Source: Aestuariivirga litoralis (GTDB taxonomy: Bacteria > Pseudomonadota > Alphaproteobacteria > Rhizobiales > Aestuariivirgaceae). Taken from it: a stretch of 64,000 nucleotides of DNA. Below, one piece after another: positions 46,830 through 55,264 of this stretch. A program made the position numbers and the translations under genes. The notes beneath the pieces are model-generated. The model was not told where the DNA came from. It worked only from the letters and a program-made list of their open reading frames with translations, and made no database searches. Where the stretch lies: the NCBI RefSeq assembly GCF_003234965.1, contig NZ_QKVK01000006.1, positions 62,001-126,000 of the forward strand, read 5' to 3'. Numbering within the stretch: position 1 is the first letter of the stretch; the number at the start of each line of letters is the position of its first letter.

Positions 46830-47225
46830 ATGGACATGGTGAACCGTCCCACGCATTTCGAAATCTACGGCGATGACCCCGCGCGGATCGCGGAGTTCTA
46901 CAACAAGCTCTTCGGCTGGGGCATCCAGCGCGTCGAGGGCCTGGATTACTGGCGCTTCCACTTCGATCCCCAGGAACCGGACAGCATTGCAGGGGGCATC
47001 ACCCATCGCCCGCGCGCCGACCCCAAGGGCTGGCTGCAATTTGTGAATGTCGAGTCGATCGATGACGCCATTGCCGAGGCCGAGAGGCTGGGCGCCACCC
47101 TGGTGAGGCCCAAGACCGCCGTGCCGCGCACCGCCTGGGTCGCCGTCCTCTCCGACCCGGCGGGCAACCACTTCGCCATCTGGCAACCCGACGCAAATGC
47201 CTTCCCCACGCCCGAACCGGAGTGA
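46830..47225 (+). CDS. VOC (glyoxalase/bleomycin-resistance) family protein
   Basis: A 131-residue protein with two beta-alpha-beta-beta-beta modules. It begins FEIYGDDPARIAEFYNKLFG and ends with the usual AVLSDPAGNHFAIWQ strand. VOC proteins use a divalent metal for isomerisation, epimerisation or dioxygenation of small substrates. Its stop overlaps a possible GTG start of the next gene; the operon context suggests it acts on the same metabolite as the BKACE enzyme. Confidence 0.88.
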   Translation: MDMVNRPTHFEIYGDDPARIAEFYNKLFGWGIQRVEGLDYWRFHFDPQEPDSIAGGITHRPRADPKGWLQFVNVESIDDAIAEAERLGATLVRPKTAVPRTAWVAVLSDPAGNHFAIWQPDANAFPTPEPE

Positions 47226-47230
47226 GAACC

Positions 47231-48223
47231 ATGACCACGAGCGACAGCCCCGTCACGCCCTTCCTCAACATTCCCGAAACCGTGTCTGCCGATGCTCAGG
47301 CCTTTCTGAAGACATTGCGCGACCCGGCGCTGTCGCCGCCTTTCCCGGAACCGTCCGACCTTGCCGCCTGGTCGCGGGTGCAGGCGGCGATCGAGGCCGA
47401 CGCCCTGCCCAAATCCAAGGCCTTGGTGGACCATTTTGCGCCAACGGTCGCAGAGCGCCTGATTGGCGGGGTTCCGGTGCTGGATGTCACGCCCCGCAAT
47501 GCGCAGGCCGACGGTGCACTGGCCGTCTACACCCATGGCGGCGCCCACACCTTCTACAGTGCGAAGTCCATGCTGGGCCGCGCCGCACTCTTCGCCGATG
47601 ACACCGCGCTGCGCACCATCAGCATCGACTACACGCTCGCACCGCATGCGAAGTTCCGCGCGATCACCGATCAGGTCCTCTCCGTCATCAGGGGGCTTGG
47701 CGACGAGGGCCATGACCTCGCCAACCTCGTGATCTATGGGGACTCATCAGGGGGCGGGCTTGCGGCCTCGTCGATCCTCAAGATGCGGGATGAAGGGCTT
47801 GGCATTCCGGCCGTCGCCATTCTGGTGTCGCCCTGGGCCGACCTCACACCGGCCGGCGACACCGAGTTCACGCTGCGCCATGCCGAGGCCAACTACCTCT
47901 ATGAACGCCATTCGGTGAAGGCGGCAGGGGCCTATTCCGATCCCCAGGACCAGAAGCATCCCTATGCCTCCCCGGTCTACGGCGATTTCTCCAAGGGTTT
48001 CCCACCCACACTGATCCAGGGCGGCACCAAGGAGATCCTGCTCAGCGGCTTCATCCGGCTGTACCAGGCCATCGACCAGGCGGGCTACGAGGCCAAGCTC
48101 GATCTCTATGAAGGCATGCCGCACAACTTCGCCTCGCGCATCCCCGACGCGCCGGAATCCCTCATCGCACGCGGCAAGATCGCCAACTTCATCCGCCGGC
48201 ATCTGGGCAGAGCATCGTCCTGA
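47231..48223 (+). CDS. Alpha/beta hydrolase, hormone-sensitive lipase type
   Basis: A 330-residue esterase. The oxyanion motif reads YTHGGAHTFY (HGG type), the nucleophile elbow is GDSSGGGLA (serine), and the histidine is in YEGMPHNFAS; an Asp in the last third completes the triad. It may release an acyl or ester group from the operon substrate. ATG 47231 is used; a GTG three codons earlier overlaps the VOC stop. Confidence 0.9.
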   Translation: MTTSDSPVTPFLNIPETVSADAQAFLKTLRDPALSPPFPEPSDLAAWSRVQAAIEADALPKSKALVDHFAPTVAERLIGGVPVLDVTPRNAQADGALAVYTHGGAHTFYSAKSMLGRAALFADDTALRTISIDYTLAPHAKFRAITDQVLSVIRGLGDEGHDLANLVIYGDSSGGGLAASSILKMRDEGLGIPAVAILVSPWADLTPAGDTEFTLRHAEANYLYERHSVKAAGAYSDPQDQKHPYASPVYGDFSKGFPPTLIQGGTKEILLSGFIRLYQAIDQAGYEAKLDLYEGMPHNFASRIPDAPESLIARGKIANFIRRHLGRASS

Positions 48224-48254
48224 GACTCAACAATCCTTCTGACTGGAGACACAA

Positions 48255-49016
48255 ATGACACTTCGCACGCTTTCATTCGCTGCTCTGGCAAGCCTGGCGC
48301 TGTCCAGTTTCACTCTCGCGGCGTCAGCCCAGAATGCTGCACAGCCGCCGCTCAAGACGATCGGCAAGACGCAGGCGGCCAAGTCGAGCGCCATCCCCTC
48401 TCTTGCCGTGCTGAATTCCGACGGCGCCAGCCTCAAGGATGGTGTCCTCACGATGTCGGGCATCGCGCAGACCTCCATCATCTTTGCCGACCGTCCGGTT
48501 CGCGCGGCCGGTCATGTTCTCACCGCGGACTTCATCAAGCGCTGGGCCGATGGCAAGAACAGCTTTGCGTCCGATCCTCCGAATGCCACGATCTCGGTCT
48601 TCAGCAAGGATGGCGCGGCGATCGAGGACGCGGTGGTGGTTCTCAAGAAACCCGTCCTCCAGGGTGACACACTGACCTTCGAAGTCTCGGTGCTGGAGAG
48701 CGGCCTCCAGTCTGTCGATGGTGCAGCCACCCTGTTCATCGACGCCTTCGCGGTACGCGGTCCAGGCGGGGGCGTTGCCGTCGGGAATGATGGCCACGTC
48801 GATGCCTATGGTCACGTGGGTTATGATGGCGATGCCTGGCACGGCGCTGACTACGGCAACGTGGGTTACTACGCCCATCCCGCTGTCGGTTACGGCGCCG
48901 CTGTCGCAGGGGGTGCAATTGCCGGCGCCGCCGTAGGGACTGCCATCGGCGCCGCGGCGGCAGCGCCTTACTACGCCCCGCCGGCCTGCGGATACTATCC
49001 GCTGCCGCCCTGCTGA
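48255..49016 (+). CDS. Secreted protein with Gly/His/Tyr-rich tail, function unknown
   Basis: A 253-residue protein with a clear signal peptide (ending LAASAQ). The central region has IIFADRPVRAAGHVLTADFI and SFASDPPNATISVFSKDGA, a pattern I have seen in conserved hypothetical secreted proteins of Rhizobiales. The tail contains Gly/Tyr/His-rich repeats and a hydrophobic Gly/Ala segment (GGAIAGAAVGTAIGAAAAA) that could insert in a membrane, then a Pro/Tyr/Cys end. The tail histidines may bind metal. No function can be assigned. Confidence 0.75.
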   Translation: MTLRTLSFAALASLALSSFTLAASAQNAAQPPLKTIGKTQAAKSSAIPSLAVLNSDGASLKDGVLTMSGIAQTSIIFADRPVRAAGHVLTADFIKRWADGKNSFASDPPNATISVFSKDGAAIEDAVVVLKKPVLQGDTLTFEVSVLESGLQSVDGAATLFIDAFAVRGPGGGVAVGNDGHVDAYGHVGYDGDAWHGADYGNVGYYAHPAVGYGAAVAGGAIAGAAVGTAIGAAAAAPYYAPPACGYYPLPPC

Positions 49017-49037
49017 AGCCACGTCACAAGGAGCCGC

Positions 49038-49775
49038 ATGGACATGGCTGAAACGGCAGACAAGACCAGTACAGCCCGCCCCCTGTCGGGCGAGGCACTG
49101 AGCCAGTTGCAGGAGTGGGACGCGGCGTGGGCGGCAAGTGCCGCCGCGATGACCGCCAATCCATGGCAGAACCCGGTTCTGCCTCCGCGCCTTCTGGCGC
49201 TCGCGGCCCTTGCCGTGAGCTGCGCCTGCACCAGCCTCGATGGTCCGGCCACGAGCCGCTGGATCCGCGCCAGCCTTGCCGCCGGCGCCAGCAGGGCCGA
49301 GGTGCTGACGATCATCAAGATGGCCACAGTGATGTCGATCCATTCCTGCAGCCTCGGAGCGCCCATCCTGCTCGATGAGGCGAAGGCGGCGGGCGTTGCT
49401 GCGGCGGGCCATCCGCCGGTCGCGACACCCGCCTGCGACCGGATGCGCAGCATGGGCCAATGGAATACCGCCTGGGACCCGTTCTTCGAGCTCGACCCCC
49501 TGTGGACAGAGCAGGTGATGGCGGCGGGGGCCGCCATCTATGCCAGCGGCGTGTTCAGTGCCAAGGAGATGGAACTCCTCAGCATCGCCTTCGATGCCTC
49601 CTACACCCACATGTATGCGCCGGGCACCAGGCGCCACATCCGTTCGGCACTCGCTGCCGGCGCGACGGTGGAGGAGGTCTTCGCCATTCTCAAAATCTGT
49701 GTCGCCATGGGGGCCGAGACGCTGAACCTCGCCATTCCGCTGCTGGCGGAAGCCGGCAGTGACGCGGCGGGCTGA
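49038..49775 (+). CDS. Carboxymuconolactone decarboxylase / AhpD-like protein
   Basis: A 245-residue protein with two CMD-like segments. The first has LAALAVSCACTSLDG, whose paired cysteines (CAC) differ from the usual CxxC of AhpD; the second spans ASYTHMYAPGTRRHIRSALA. AhpD-fold proteins are either decarboxylases or thiol peroxidase partners. The EVLTIIKMATVMSIHSCSLG segment resembles the family helix. It may catalyse a decarboxylation in the operon pathway; redox activity is doubtful without CxxC. Confidence 0.82.
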   Translation: MDMAETADKTSTARPLSGEALSQLQEWDAAWAASAAAMTANPWQNPVLPPRLLALAALAVSCACTSLDGPATSRWIRASLAAGASRAEVLTIIKMATVMSIHSCSLGAPILLDEAKAAGVAAAGHPPVATPACDRMRSMGQWNTAWDPFFELDPLWTEQVMAAGAAIYASGVFSAKEMELLSIAFDASYTHMYAPGTRRHIRSALAAGATVEEVFAILKICVAMGAETLNLAIPLLAEAGSDAAG

Positions 49776-49780
49776 CAGGC

Positions 49781-50365
49781 ATGGACAGGGATCACGACCG
49801 AACCAGGAGCCGGGCGGGCCCGCCACGCGCCGGCATGCTCACGCGGCTCCTCGACCAGTTCCGGCAATATGCCGTGATGTTTCTCTATCTGCTGATCCTG
49901 TTCGGGCTCTTCGTGCTCAATGAACGGATCGTGCTGGACCAGCATGGCCTCACCTTCGCCGCCAGCGGCTTTGCCGTCATCAATGCGCTGGTGCTGGCCA
50001 AGGTGATGCTGGTGATGGAGGACCTGCGCCCGGCGCGCTTCGTCGAGCGCCGGCCGCTGGTCTATGTCATCGTCTTCGAGGCGCTGCTGCTGACGCTGTT
50101 CTTCCTGGTGTTCCATGTGGTGGAGCGCGTCGCCATGAGCCTGTGGCACGGCGAGAGCCTTGACCGCAGCCTGGTGACGATTGGCGGCGGCGGCTGGGCG
50201 GGGGTGATCTGCGTCTCCCTCATCCTGTTCATTTCGCTGCTCCCCTATTTCGCCTTCAAGCACCTGAGCCGCGCCATCGGCATCGAGCGCGTCAAGACAC
50301 TGCTGTTCCGTCCACCGGACGAATGGACGAGCGGGAGAGCGCCAGAAACCGGCAGCAGGCCATGA
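49781..50365 (+). CDS. Small integral membrane protein, last gene of the BKACE operon
   Basis: A 194-residue protein with about four membrane helices (near 28-48, 55-75, 88-110 and 130-155) and a basic N-terminus. I do not recognise the family. It follows the AhpD-like gene by five bases. Its 3' end overlaps the convergent ATP12 gene by 74 bases, an unusually long overlap. Confidence 0.75.
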   Translation: MDRDHDRTRSRAGPPRAGMLTRLLDQFRQYAVMFLYLLILFGLFVLNERIVLDQHGLTFAASGFAVINALVLAKVMLVMEDLRPARFVERRPLVYVIVFEALLLTLFFLVFHVVERVAMSLWHGESLDRSLVTIGGGGWAGVICVSLILFISLLPYFAFKHLSRAIGIERVKTLLFRPPDEWTSGRAPETGSRP

Positions 50366-51020
50366 ATTCGGTATAGCGCGCCGCACGGCGAGCCTGGGCC
50401 TCGGCGTCCTGGCCCCAGTGCTCGATCTGGTAGTCCTCGTCGACATGGGCGGCGAGCCAGGCGGCTTCCGGGACAATGGCCTTGCGGGCCAGCATCATGG
50501 CGATGAGGGCGGAGCCGGTCAGCGTCATGATCGCGTGGAAGGCGGCGAGTTCGAAGTCGCTGAGCGGCTGGACGGCAACGCCGAAGGCGGCCAGCGCCGC
50601 CTCGGGCTGCGGGCGGTGGAGGATGCCGTCGGTCACCTCGAAGGGCGCATCGAGGTCGGTGCGGGCCCAGTCGACGACGGGGTCCCAGGCCCTGGCCTGA
50701 TACTCGACCAGCTGCGGCGGACGGTCGGCGCGGTAACAGACGAGGTCTGAATTGGCATAGTCCAGAACCTCCTGCGCGATCGCCGCGCGGTGCGCGCCCA
50801 CCCGGTCGATGGCGGTGTTGGCGAGCTTGGTCAGGTACATGGTAGCGGGCTTGATCTCGTCGCCCTGCTCCGCCCACTCCGCCGCCACGGCCTCGGCCAG
50901 TGCGCGGGTGGGCAGGCGCAGCGGCGCCTTCATCGGGGTTTTCACCGGGCGGCCGTCGAGCGCGATGCCGAGATCCTCGGTGACGGTCACGTCCTTGTAG
51001 AAGCGTTTGCGCGCAGTCAT
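50292..51020 (-). CDS. ATP12-type F1-ATPase assembly chaperone
   Basis: A 242-residue homologue of mitochondrial Atp12, which binds the F1 alpha subunit and prevents its aggregation before assembly with beta. Signature segments are FYKDVTVTEDLGIALDGRPVKTP (in part), AVAAEWAEQGDEIKP and LTGSALIAMML. ATG 51020 overlaps the HAD stop (ATGA). It ends the overlapped series that begins at corA. The tail overlaps the BKACE-operon membrane gene on the other strand. Confidence 0.92.
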   Translation of the reverse strand: MTARKRFYKDVTVTEDLGIALDGRPVKTPMKAPLRLPTRALAEAVAAEWAEQGDEIKPATMYLTKLANTAIDRVGAHRAAIAQEVLDYANSDLVCYRADRPPQLVEYQARAWDPVVDWARTDLDAPFEVTDGILHRPQPEAALAAFGVAVQPLSDFELAAFHAIMTLTGSALIAMMLARKAIVPEAAWLAAHVDEDYQIEHWGQDAEAQARRAARYTEFMACCRFLALSRSSIRPVDGTAVS

Positions 51021-51691
51021 CTCATTCGTTCCTGCCAAAGCGATTCAAGGTGCCGCTCCAGCTCGTTGAAATCATTGGATATGGTGTGGGCGCCCGCAGA
51101 GGTCAATTCGGCCGTCGCGTGGTTGCCCCAGGATACGCCGGCAGCGCCCACATCCGCCGCCCGCGCCATGGCGATGTCGAAGCTCGTGTCGCCGATCATG
51201 ATGGCGGCGGCGGGCTCCGACCCCGTTTCGGCCAAGGCAGTGACGATCATCGAGGGGTGCGGCTTCGAAGGATGGTCGTCGGAGGTCTGCACCGTTGCGA
51301 ACCATCCCTGCCAGCCATGTTTCTCGATCAAGTGGGCAACGCCGCGGCGCGACTTGCCGGTGGCGATTCCCAGGGCGACGTCTTCCCGTGCCCGAAGTTT
51401 CGCCAGCAGCTGCTCGGCGCCGGGAAAGAGAGACTCGGTATGCTCGCCGCGCGACCGGTGCTGCCAGAAGGCCTCCTTGTAGGCGGCGGCGAGGCGCTCG
51501 TGGCGAGCGGCCTCATGCTCCGGCGCCAGTGCGGCCATGGCATCGACCAGCGACAGGCCGACGATGGACATCATGCGGCTGCGCTCTGGCACGGCAAGGC
51601 CCTCGCCCAGGAAGGCGGCGGTGAGCGAGGCGGCGATCATGGCCTGGCTGTCCACCAGCGTGCCGTCGACATCGAAGATCGCGAGCTTCAC
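51017..51691 (-). CDS. HAD-superfamily hydrolase (phosphoglycolate phosphatase-like)
   Basis: A 224-residue phosphatase with the HAD motifs FDVDGTLVDS (nucleophile Asp), GIATGKSRRG, and MIGDTSFDIAMARAADV. The helical cap (about 15-85) is of the beta-phosphoglucomutase / Gph type. Start at GTG 51691, overlapping the RluA stop (GTGA). Substrate unknown; the adjacent RluA and ATP12 genes suggest no specific pathway. Confidence 0.9.
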   Translation of the reverse strand: MKLAIFDVDGTLVDSQAMIAASLTAAFLGEGLAVPERSRMMSIVGLSLVDAMAALAPEHEAARHERLAAAYKEAFWQHRSRGEHTESLFPGAEQLLAKLRAREDVALGIATGKSRRGVAHLIEKHGWQGWFATVQTSDDHPSKPHPSMIVTALAETGSEPAAAIMIGDTSFDIAMARAADVGAAGVSWGNHATAELTSAGAHTISNDFNELERHLESLWQERMR

Positions 51692-52674
51692 GCCTGCCCC
51701 TCCGCGAAGCGCCCGGCGTCGAAATCGAGGCGCTCGAAGCTTCGCAGCATGTGCTCCGGCAGGGGAGCGGTGATGTCGATGGTGCCCTCGCGCGGGTGCG
51801 GGAAGATGATGCGGCGGGCATGCAGGTGGAGCTTGCGGTCGATGCCCTCCGGCAGGCCCTCGAGTCCGCCATATTTCTCGTCGCCCAGGATGGGGGTGCC
51901 GATATGGGCCATGTGGGCGCGGAGCTGGTGCTGGCGGCCGGTGACGGGCTTGAGCGACACCCAGGCGGCGACAGGGGCGGAGCGGTCGAGCACGTTGTAG
52001 AAGGTGACGGCGGGCTGCTCGTCCTCCTCCTCGCCTTCGCGCGAGGCGCGCATGCGGTCGCCCTCGGGCCCCTTGGCCTTGATGAGGGCCACCTCGATCC
52101 GGCCCTGCGGCGGCTCCGGTACGCCCTTGACCACGGCCCAATAGGTCTTCTTCACCGCGCGGGTGGCGAAGAGCTTTCCCAGCGCCGCGGCGATCGAGCG
52201 GCGCCTGGCGATGACGATGACGCCGGAGGTGTCACGGTCCAGCCGGTGGACGAGCAGCGGGCGCTCGCCCAGTTCGGCGCCAAGCCCCATCAGCAGGCCG
52301 TCGAGGTGATGGTGCGTCTTGGTGCCGCCCTGCACGGCGAAGCCCGAGGGCTTGTTGAGGACGAAGATGTCCTTGTCCTCATAGAGCACCATGCTGTCGA
52401 ACAGCCGGCGCTCCTGCGGGGTGAGCGGCTTGACGTCGCCCTTGGGAACATCGGCGGGGCGCGTGTCGAAAGCGAGGGGCGGCACGCGGATTTCCTGCTC
52501 CGCCTCGAGCCTGGTGTTGGTCTTGGCGCGGGCGCCTGCGACGCGCACCTGGCCGGTGCGGGTGAGCTTGTTCAGGTAGGCGAAGGTCACCTGCGGGAAA
52601 TGCAGCTTGAACCAGCGGTCGAGCCGCATGCCGGATTCTTCGGCCGTGACCACATGGCGCTTCACCTCGCTCAT
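51688..52674 (-). CDS. RluA-family ribosomal large-subunit pseudouridine synthase
   Basis: A 328-residue enzyme. An S4 RNA-binding domain (about 12-75, GMRLDRWFKLHFPQVTFAYL in part) precedes the catalytic domain with the RluA/RluC motif HRLDRDTSG (catalytic Asp) and VTGRQHQLRAHMAHIG. It isomerises uridines in 23S rRNA; the layout with S4 is that of RluC/RluD. ATG 52674 overlaps the crcB stop (ATGA). Confidence 0.92.
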   Translation of the reverse strand: MSEVKRHVVTAEESGMRLDRWFKLHFPQVTFAYLNKLTRTGQVRVAGARAKTNTRLEAEQEIRVPPLAFDTRPADVPKGDVKPLTPQERRLFDSMVLYEDKDIFVLNKPSGFAVQGGTKTHHHLDGLLMGLGAELGERPLLVHRLDRDTSGVIVIARRRSIAAALGKLFATRAVKKTYWAVVKGVPEPPQGRIEVALIKAKGPEGDRMRASREGEEEDEQPAVTFYNVLDRSAPVAAWVSLKPVTGRQHQLRAHMAHIGTPILGDEKYGGLEGLPEGIDRKLHLHARRIIFPHPREGTIDITAPLPEHMLRSFERLDFDAGRFAEGQA

Positions 52675-53054
52675 GATGCGATGAGCGTGCGCACGAGGTT
52701 CATGCCGGCGAAGACGGCAATGAGCGAGATGACCACGGAGGCGATGGCATAGCCGCCAGCGGCCATGACCTGCTTGCGCTCCACCAGATAGGCGAAGTCG
52801 AGCGAGAAGGCCGAGAAGGTGGTGAAGCCGCCAAGGATGCCGGTGGTGAGAAAGGCGCGCGTCTCCTGCCCCACGTTGAGCTTCAGCGCCATCATCTCCG
52901 TCAGCGCGCCCATGATGAAGCAGCCCAGGACATTGACGGTCAGCGTCGCCCACGGGAACTCGGTGCCGAACATGCGGCCCGACCAGACATTCACCGTGTA
53001 GCGCGCCGCCGAACCAATGGCGCCGCCGAGGGCCACCCAGAGCACCACCGGCAT
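52671..53054 (-). CDS. crcB: Fluoride ion channel Fluc/CrcB
   Basis: A 127-residue protein with four membrane helices that exports fluoride as a dual-topology dimer. Conserved GGAIGSAARYTV and the pore region NVLGCFIMGALTEMM plus GGFTTFSAFSLD are clear. Start at ATG 53054, which overlaps the corA stop by one base (TGATG). No fluoride riboswitch is needed or seen, since the gene is inside a coupled series. Confidence 0.95.
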   Translation of the reverse strand: MPVVLWVALGGAIGSAARYTVNVWSGRMFGTEFPWATLTVNVLGCFIMGALTEMMALKLNVGQETRAFLTTGILGGFTTFSAFSLDFAYLVERKQVMAAGGYAIASVVISLIAVFAGMNLVRTLIAS

Positions 53055-54058
53055 CACAGCCAGCCCTTGCCCTTGAAGTAGTAATAGGGGAGCACGGCGG
53101 AGAGGATCATCAGGCCGATGGCGAAGGGATAGCCCAGCTGCCATTGCAGCTCCGGCATGAAGGCGAAGTTCATGCCGTAGATCGAGGCCACCAGCGTGGG
53201 CGGCAGGAAGACCACGGCCGCCACCGAGAAGATCTTGATGATGCCGTTCTGCTCGATGGAGATGAGGCCGAGCACGGCGTCCAGCAGGAAGCTGATCTTG
53301 CCGGAGAGGAAGGTGGCGTGGTCGGTCAGCGAGACGATGTCGCGCTGCAGGATCTTGGTGCGCGCCTTGTTTTCCTTCACCTGCTTGTTTTCCCGCGCCT
53401 GGTCTTCCACCGCCTGCATGAAGGCGACGGCGCGGCCGATGGAGACGAGGCTTTCGCGCATCTTGGAGACGAAGTCGCCCTCCTCGCCGATCCGCTCGAT
53501 CAGTTCCTGCAGGTTGACGCCCTTGCGCGGGTTCTGCTTGTGCACGCCCGCCAGCGTGCGCTTGGCGCCGAAGGTCTTCTTCGAGGTCTCGTCGACGATC
53601 TGGCCGGCGCGCTCCAGATGGTCGGCGGCGCGGTCCACCACCGCCTCGAGCAGCGAGATGAGGATGCCCCAGCCGTTCATCGCCGTGGTCTGCGGCCGCA
53701 TCGCCCGCTTCACATAGGCCGGGAAGGCCTGCGGGTGGTGGTAACGCACGGTGATGAGCGTGTTGTCCTTGATGATGAAGGTGACGGGGGATGATTCCGG
53801 CTCGTCATTGTCGCCGCGGCGGATCAGGTTCGCCGTCATGAACACCGCGCCATCCTCCTGGTAGAGCCGGGAGGAAGCCTCGATCTCGGCCAGTTCCTCG
53901 CGCGTCGGGATGTCGATCCCCAGCACCGCCTCGACCTTCGATTCCTCGCCCGCCGTGGGCTCCACCAGGTCGAGCCACACGGCCTCCGGCGGCAGGCCCT
54001 CGGCAGTGGCGGGAAGCTCGGTCAGGCAGCCATTGGCCGCGCCATAGACATTCAGCAT
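53054..54058 (-). CDS. corA: CorA-family magnesium/divalent cation transporter
   Basis: A 334-residue pentameric channel. The cytosolic N-terminal domain and long helix precede two C-terminal membrane helices; the signature YGMNF lies at the end of the first (SIYGMNFAFMPE). The last residues KGKGWL are basic, as usual. It imports Mg2+ (or other divalent ions) driven by membrane potential. The gene heads the corA-crcB-RluA-HAD-ATP12 series, in which every junction overlaps. Confidence 0.95.
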   Translation of the reverse strand: MLNVYGAANGCLTELPATAEGLPPEAVWLDLVEPTAGEESKVEAVLGIDIPTREELAEIEASSRLYQEDGAVFMTANLIRRGDNDEPESSPVTFIIKDNTLITVRYHHPQAFPAYVKRAMRPQTTAMNGWGILISLLEAVVDRAADHLERAGQIVDETSKKTFGAKRTLAGVHKQNPRKGVNLQELIERIGEEGDFVSKMRESLVSIGRAVAFMQAVEDQARENKQVKENKARTKILQRDIVSLTDHATFLSGKISFLLDAVLGLISIEQNGIIKIFSVAAVVFLPPTLVASIYGMNFAFMPELQWQLGYPFAIGLMILSAVLPYYYFKGKGWL

Positions 54059-54149
54059 GGGGTGGACTCAAGCGACGGGGTTAAGGGGGTTCCGACCACT
54101 TCCGTAACCCTCATGGGCGGGAATGGCAAGCTGGGCGGGACCATGGGCA

Positions 54150-54893
54150 TCAGCCCCACCGTTTCGCCGTCCACCACATGTGCCACTGGCGGCGCAGGGC
54201 CGAGACCTGCAGGGGCACCTCCGGCCTCCTGTCGATCTTCGCAAGATAGAGGCCCGTGAGGCTCACCGGCAGGAAGGCCGGCAGGACGCTGCGGGGCAGC
54301 TGCGGCAGCAGCGCCATGGCCTGGGCGAGGCGGTTTTCGGCATGGCCCAGCACCGCCTTCACGTCCATCCCCTGCGGCAGGAAGGGGCCGCGGTGGCGCG
54401 GATCGCCCAGGATCAGCGCGAGGCCCTGCGCCACACCCGCGAGCCCGGCGCATTCGCTGGCGCGGGGTGCGGCCTCGCGGTCGAGGACCATCGCGGCCAT
54501 CACGATCAGCCGCGACCAGGCCTCGCCGAGATAGGCCTCGAGTTCGGTGAGGCCGGGCATCGGGTCGTGGAACAGGTCGAACTCATGGGCGGTGACGAGA
54601 TCGAGCAGCGCCTGTTTCGGCAGCCCGCCTTCCGCGATCGCACCTGCCAAGGCCACCGCTACGGGATGCTGCGGGGCGGCGGCGCCCTGACAGATGCCCT
54701 CGATCGTGTCGCGCCACCACTGCAGGCGGATCATGCCGAGATGCGGCTCGCTCACCACGTCCCGGACCTTCACCACCTCGGCGTTGAAGGCATAAAGGGC
54801 GAGCAGATGCGGGCGCTTGCCGTCGGGGGCGAAGAAGGTCGAGAGATAGCGGTCACGGTCGCGCTCGCGGACGATGGCCTCCACCTCGTTCAT
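54150..54893 (-). CDS. Squalene/phytoene synthase-like protein (NDUFAF6-like)
   Basis: A 247-residue protein of the isoprenyl synthase fold. The typical first aspartate-rich motif DxxxD of phytoene synthases is replaced by AEVVKVRD, with the family segment GMIRLQWWRD after it. This matches the NDUFAF6 (C8orf38) type, a complex I assembly factor without known synthase activity. It overlaps the upstream NDUFAF3-like gene (ATGA), which supports that reading. Enzymatic carotenoid or squalene synthesis is less likely. Confidence 0.8.
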   Translation of the reverse strand: MNEVEAIVRERDRDRYLSTFFAPDGKRPHLLALYAFNAEVVKVRDVVSEPHLGMIRLQWWRDTIEGICQGAAAPQHPVAVALAGAIAEGGLPKQALLDLVTAHEFDLFHDPMPGLTELEAYLGEAWSRLIVMAAMVLDREAAPRASECAGLAGVAQGLALILGDPRHRGPFLPQGMDVKAVLGHAENRLAQAMALLPQLPRSVLPAFLPVSLTGLYLAKIDRRPEVPLQVSALRRQWHMWWTAKRWG

Positions 54894-55264
54894 GCGGCGA
54901 AATCCACGGCGATGAGCGCCGCGGCAACGCGGCGCTTCTCCTCGAGCAGTAGGTTGTAGGTGGAAACGGCATGGCCGGTGGCCATCGGGTCATACATGAT
55001 GCCGGCGGCTTCCAGCGCAGCGCGCACAGGCTTCGGGGGCCGCGCCATTTCCGGCCCCATGCCGATGAGGAAGAGGTCGATCTCCGCCTTCTCCGTGATC
55101 ACCATGGAGAAATCCGCCGGCGCAAGCGCCAGCGGATCGATGTTCCAGGCGTAGATGCCGGAGGGCAGCGCCAGGATCGGGCCGCGGTGCGACATGCCCG
55201 CGAAGCCGAAGCCGCCCGCTCCATAGGTTTCGATGACGGCCCGGCCGGGGTAATGCGCCGTCAC
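54890..55264 (-). CDS. Mth938/NDUFAF3-like protein
   Basis: A 124-residue single-domain protein of the Mth938 family. The segments AVIETYGAGGFGFAGMSHRG, GSIYAWNIDPL-like SGIYAWNID and TEKAEIDLFLIGMGPEM are typical. Mitochondrial NDUFAF3 is a complex I assembly factor, and its bacterial genes often sit beside secDF and the NDUFAF6-like gene, exactly as here. It starts at GTG 55264, overlapping the secF stop (GTGA). Confidence 0.85.
   Translation of the reverse strand: MTAHYPGRAVIETYGAGGFGFAGMSHRGPILALPSGIYAWNIDPLALAPADFSMVITEKAEIDLFLIGMGPEMARPPKPVRAALEAAGIMYDPMATGHAVSTYNLLLEEKRRVAAALIAVDFAA

Noticed and set aside
54150-54893. Carotenoid or squalene biosynthesis cluster
   Set aside because: The first Asp-rich motif is missing and there are no other isoprenoid genes nearby; the context fits a complex I assembly factor.
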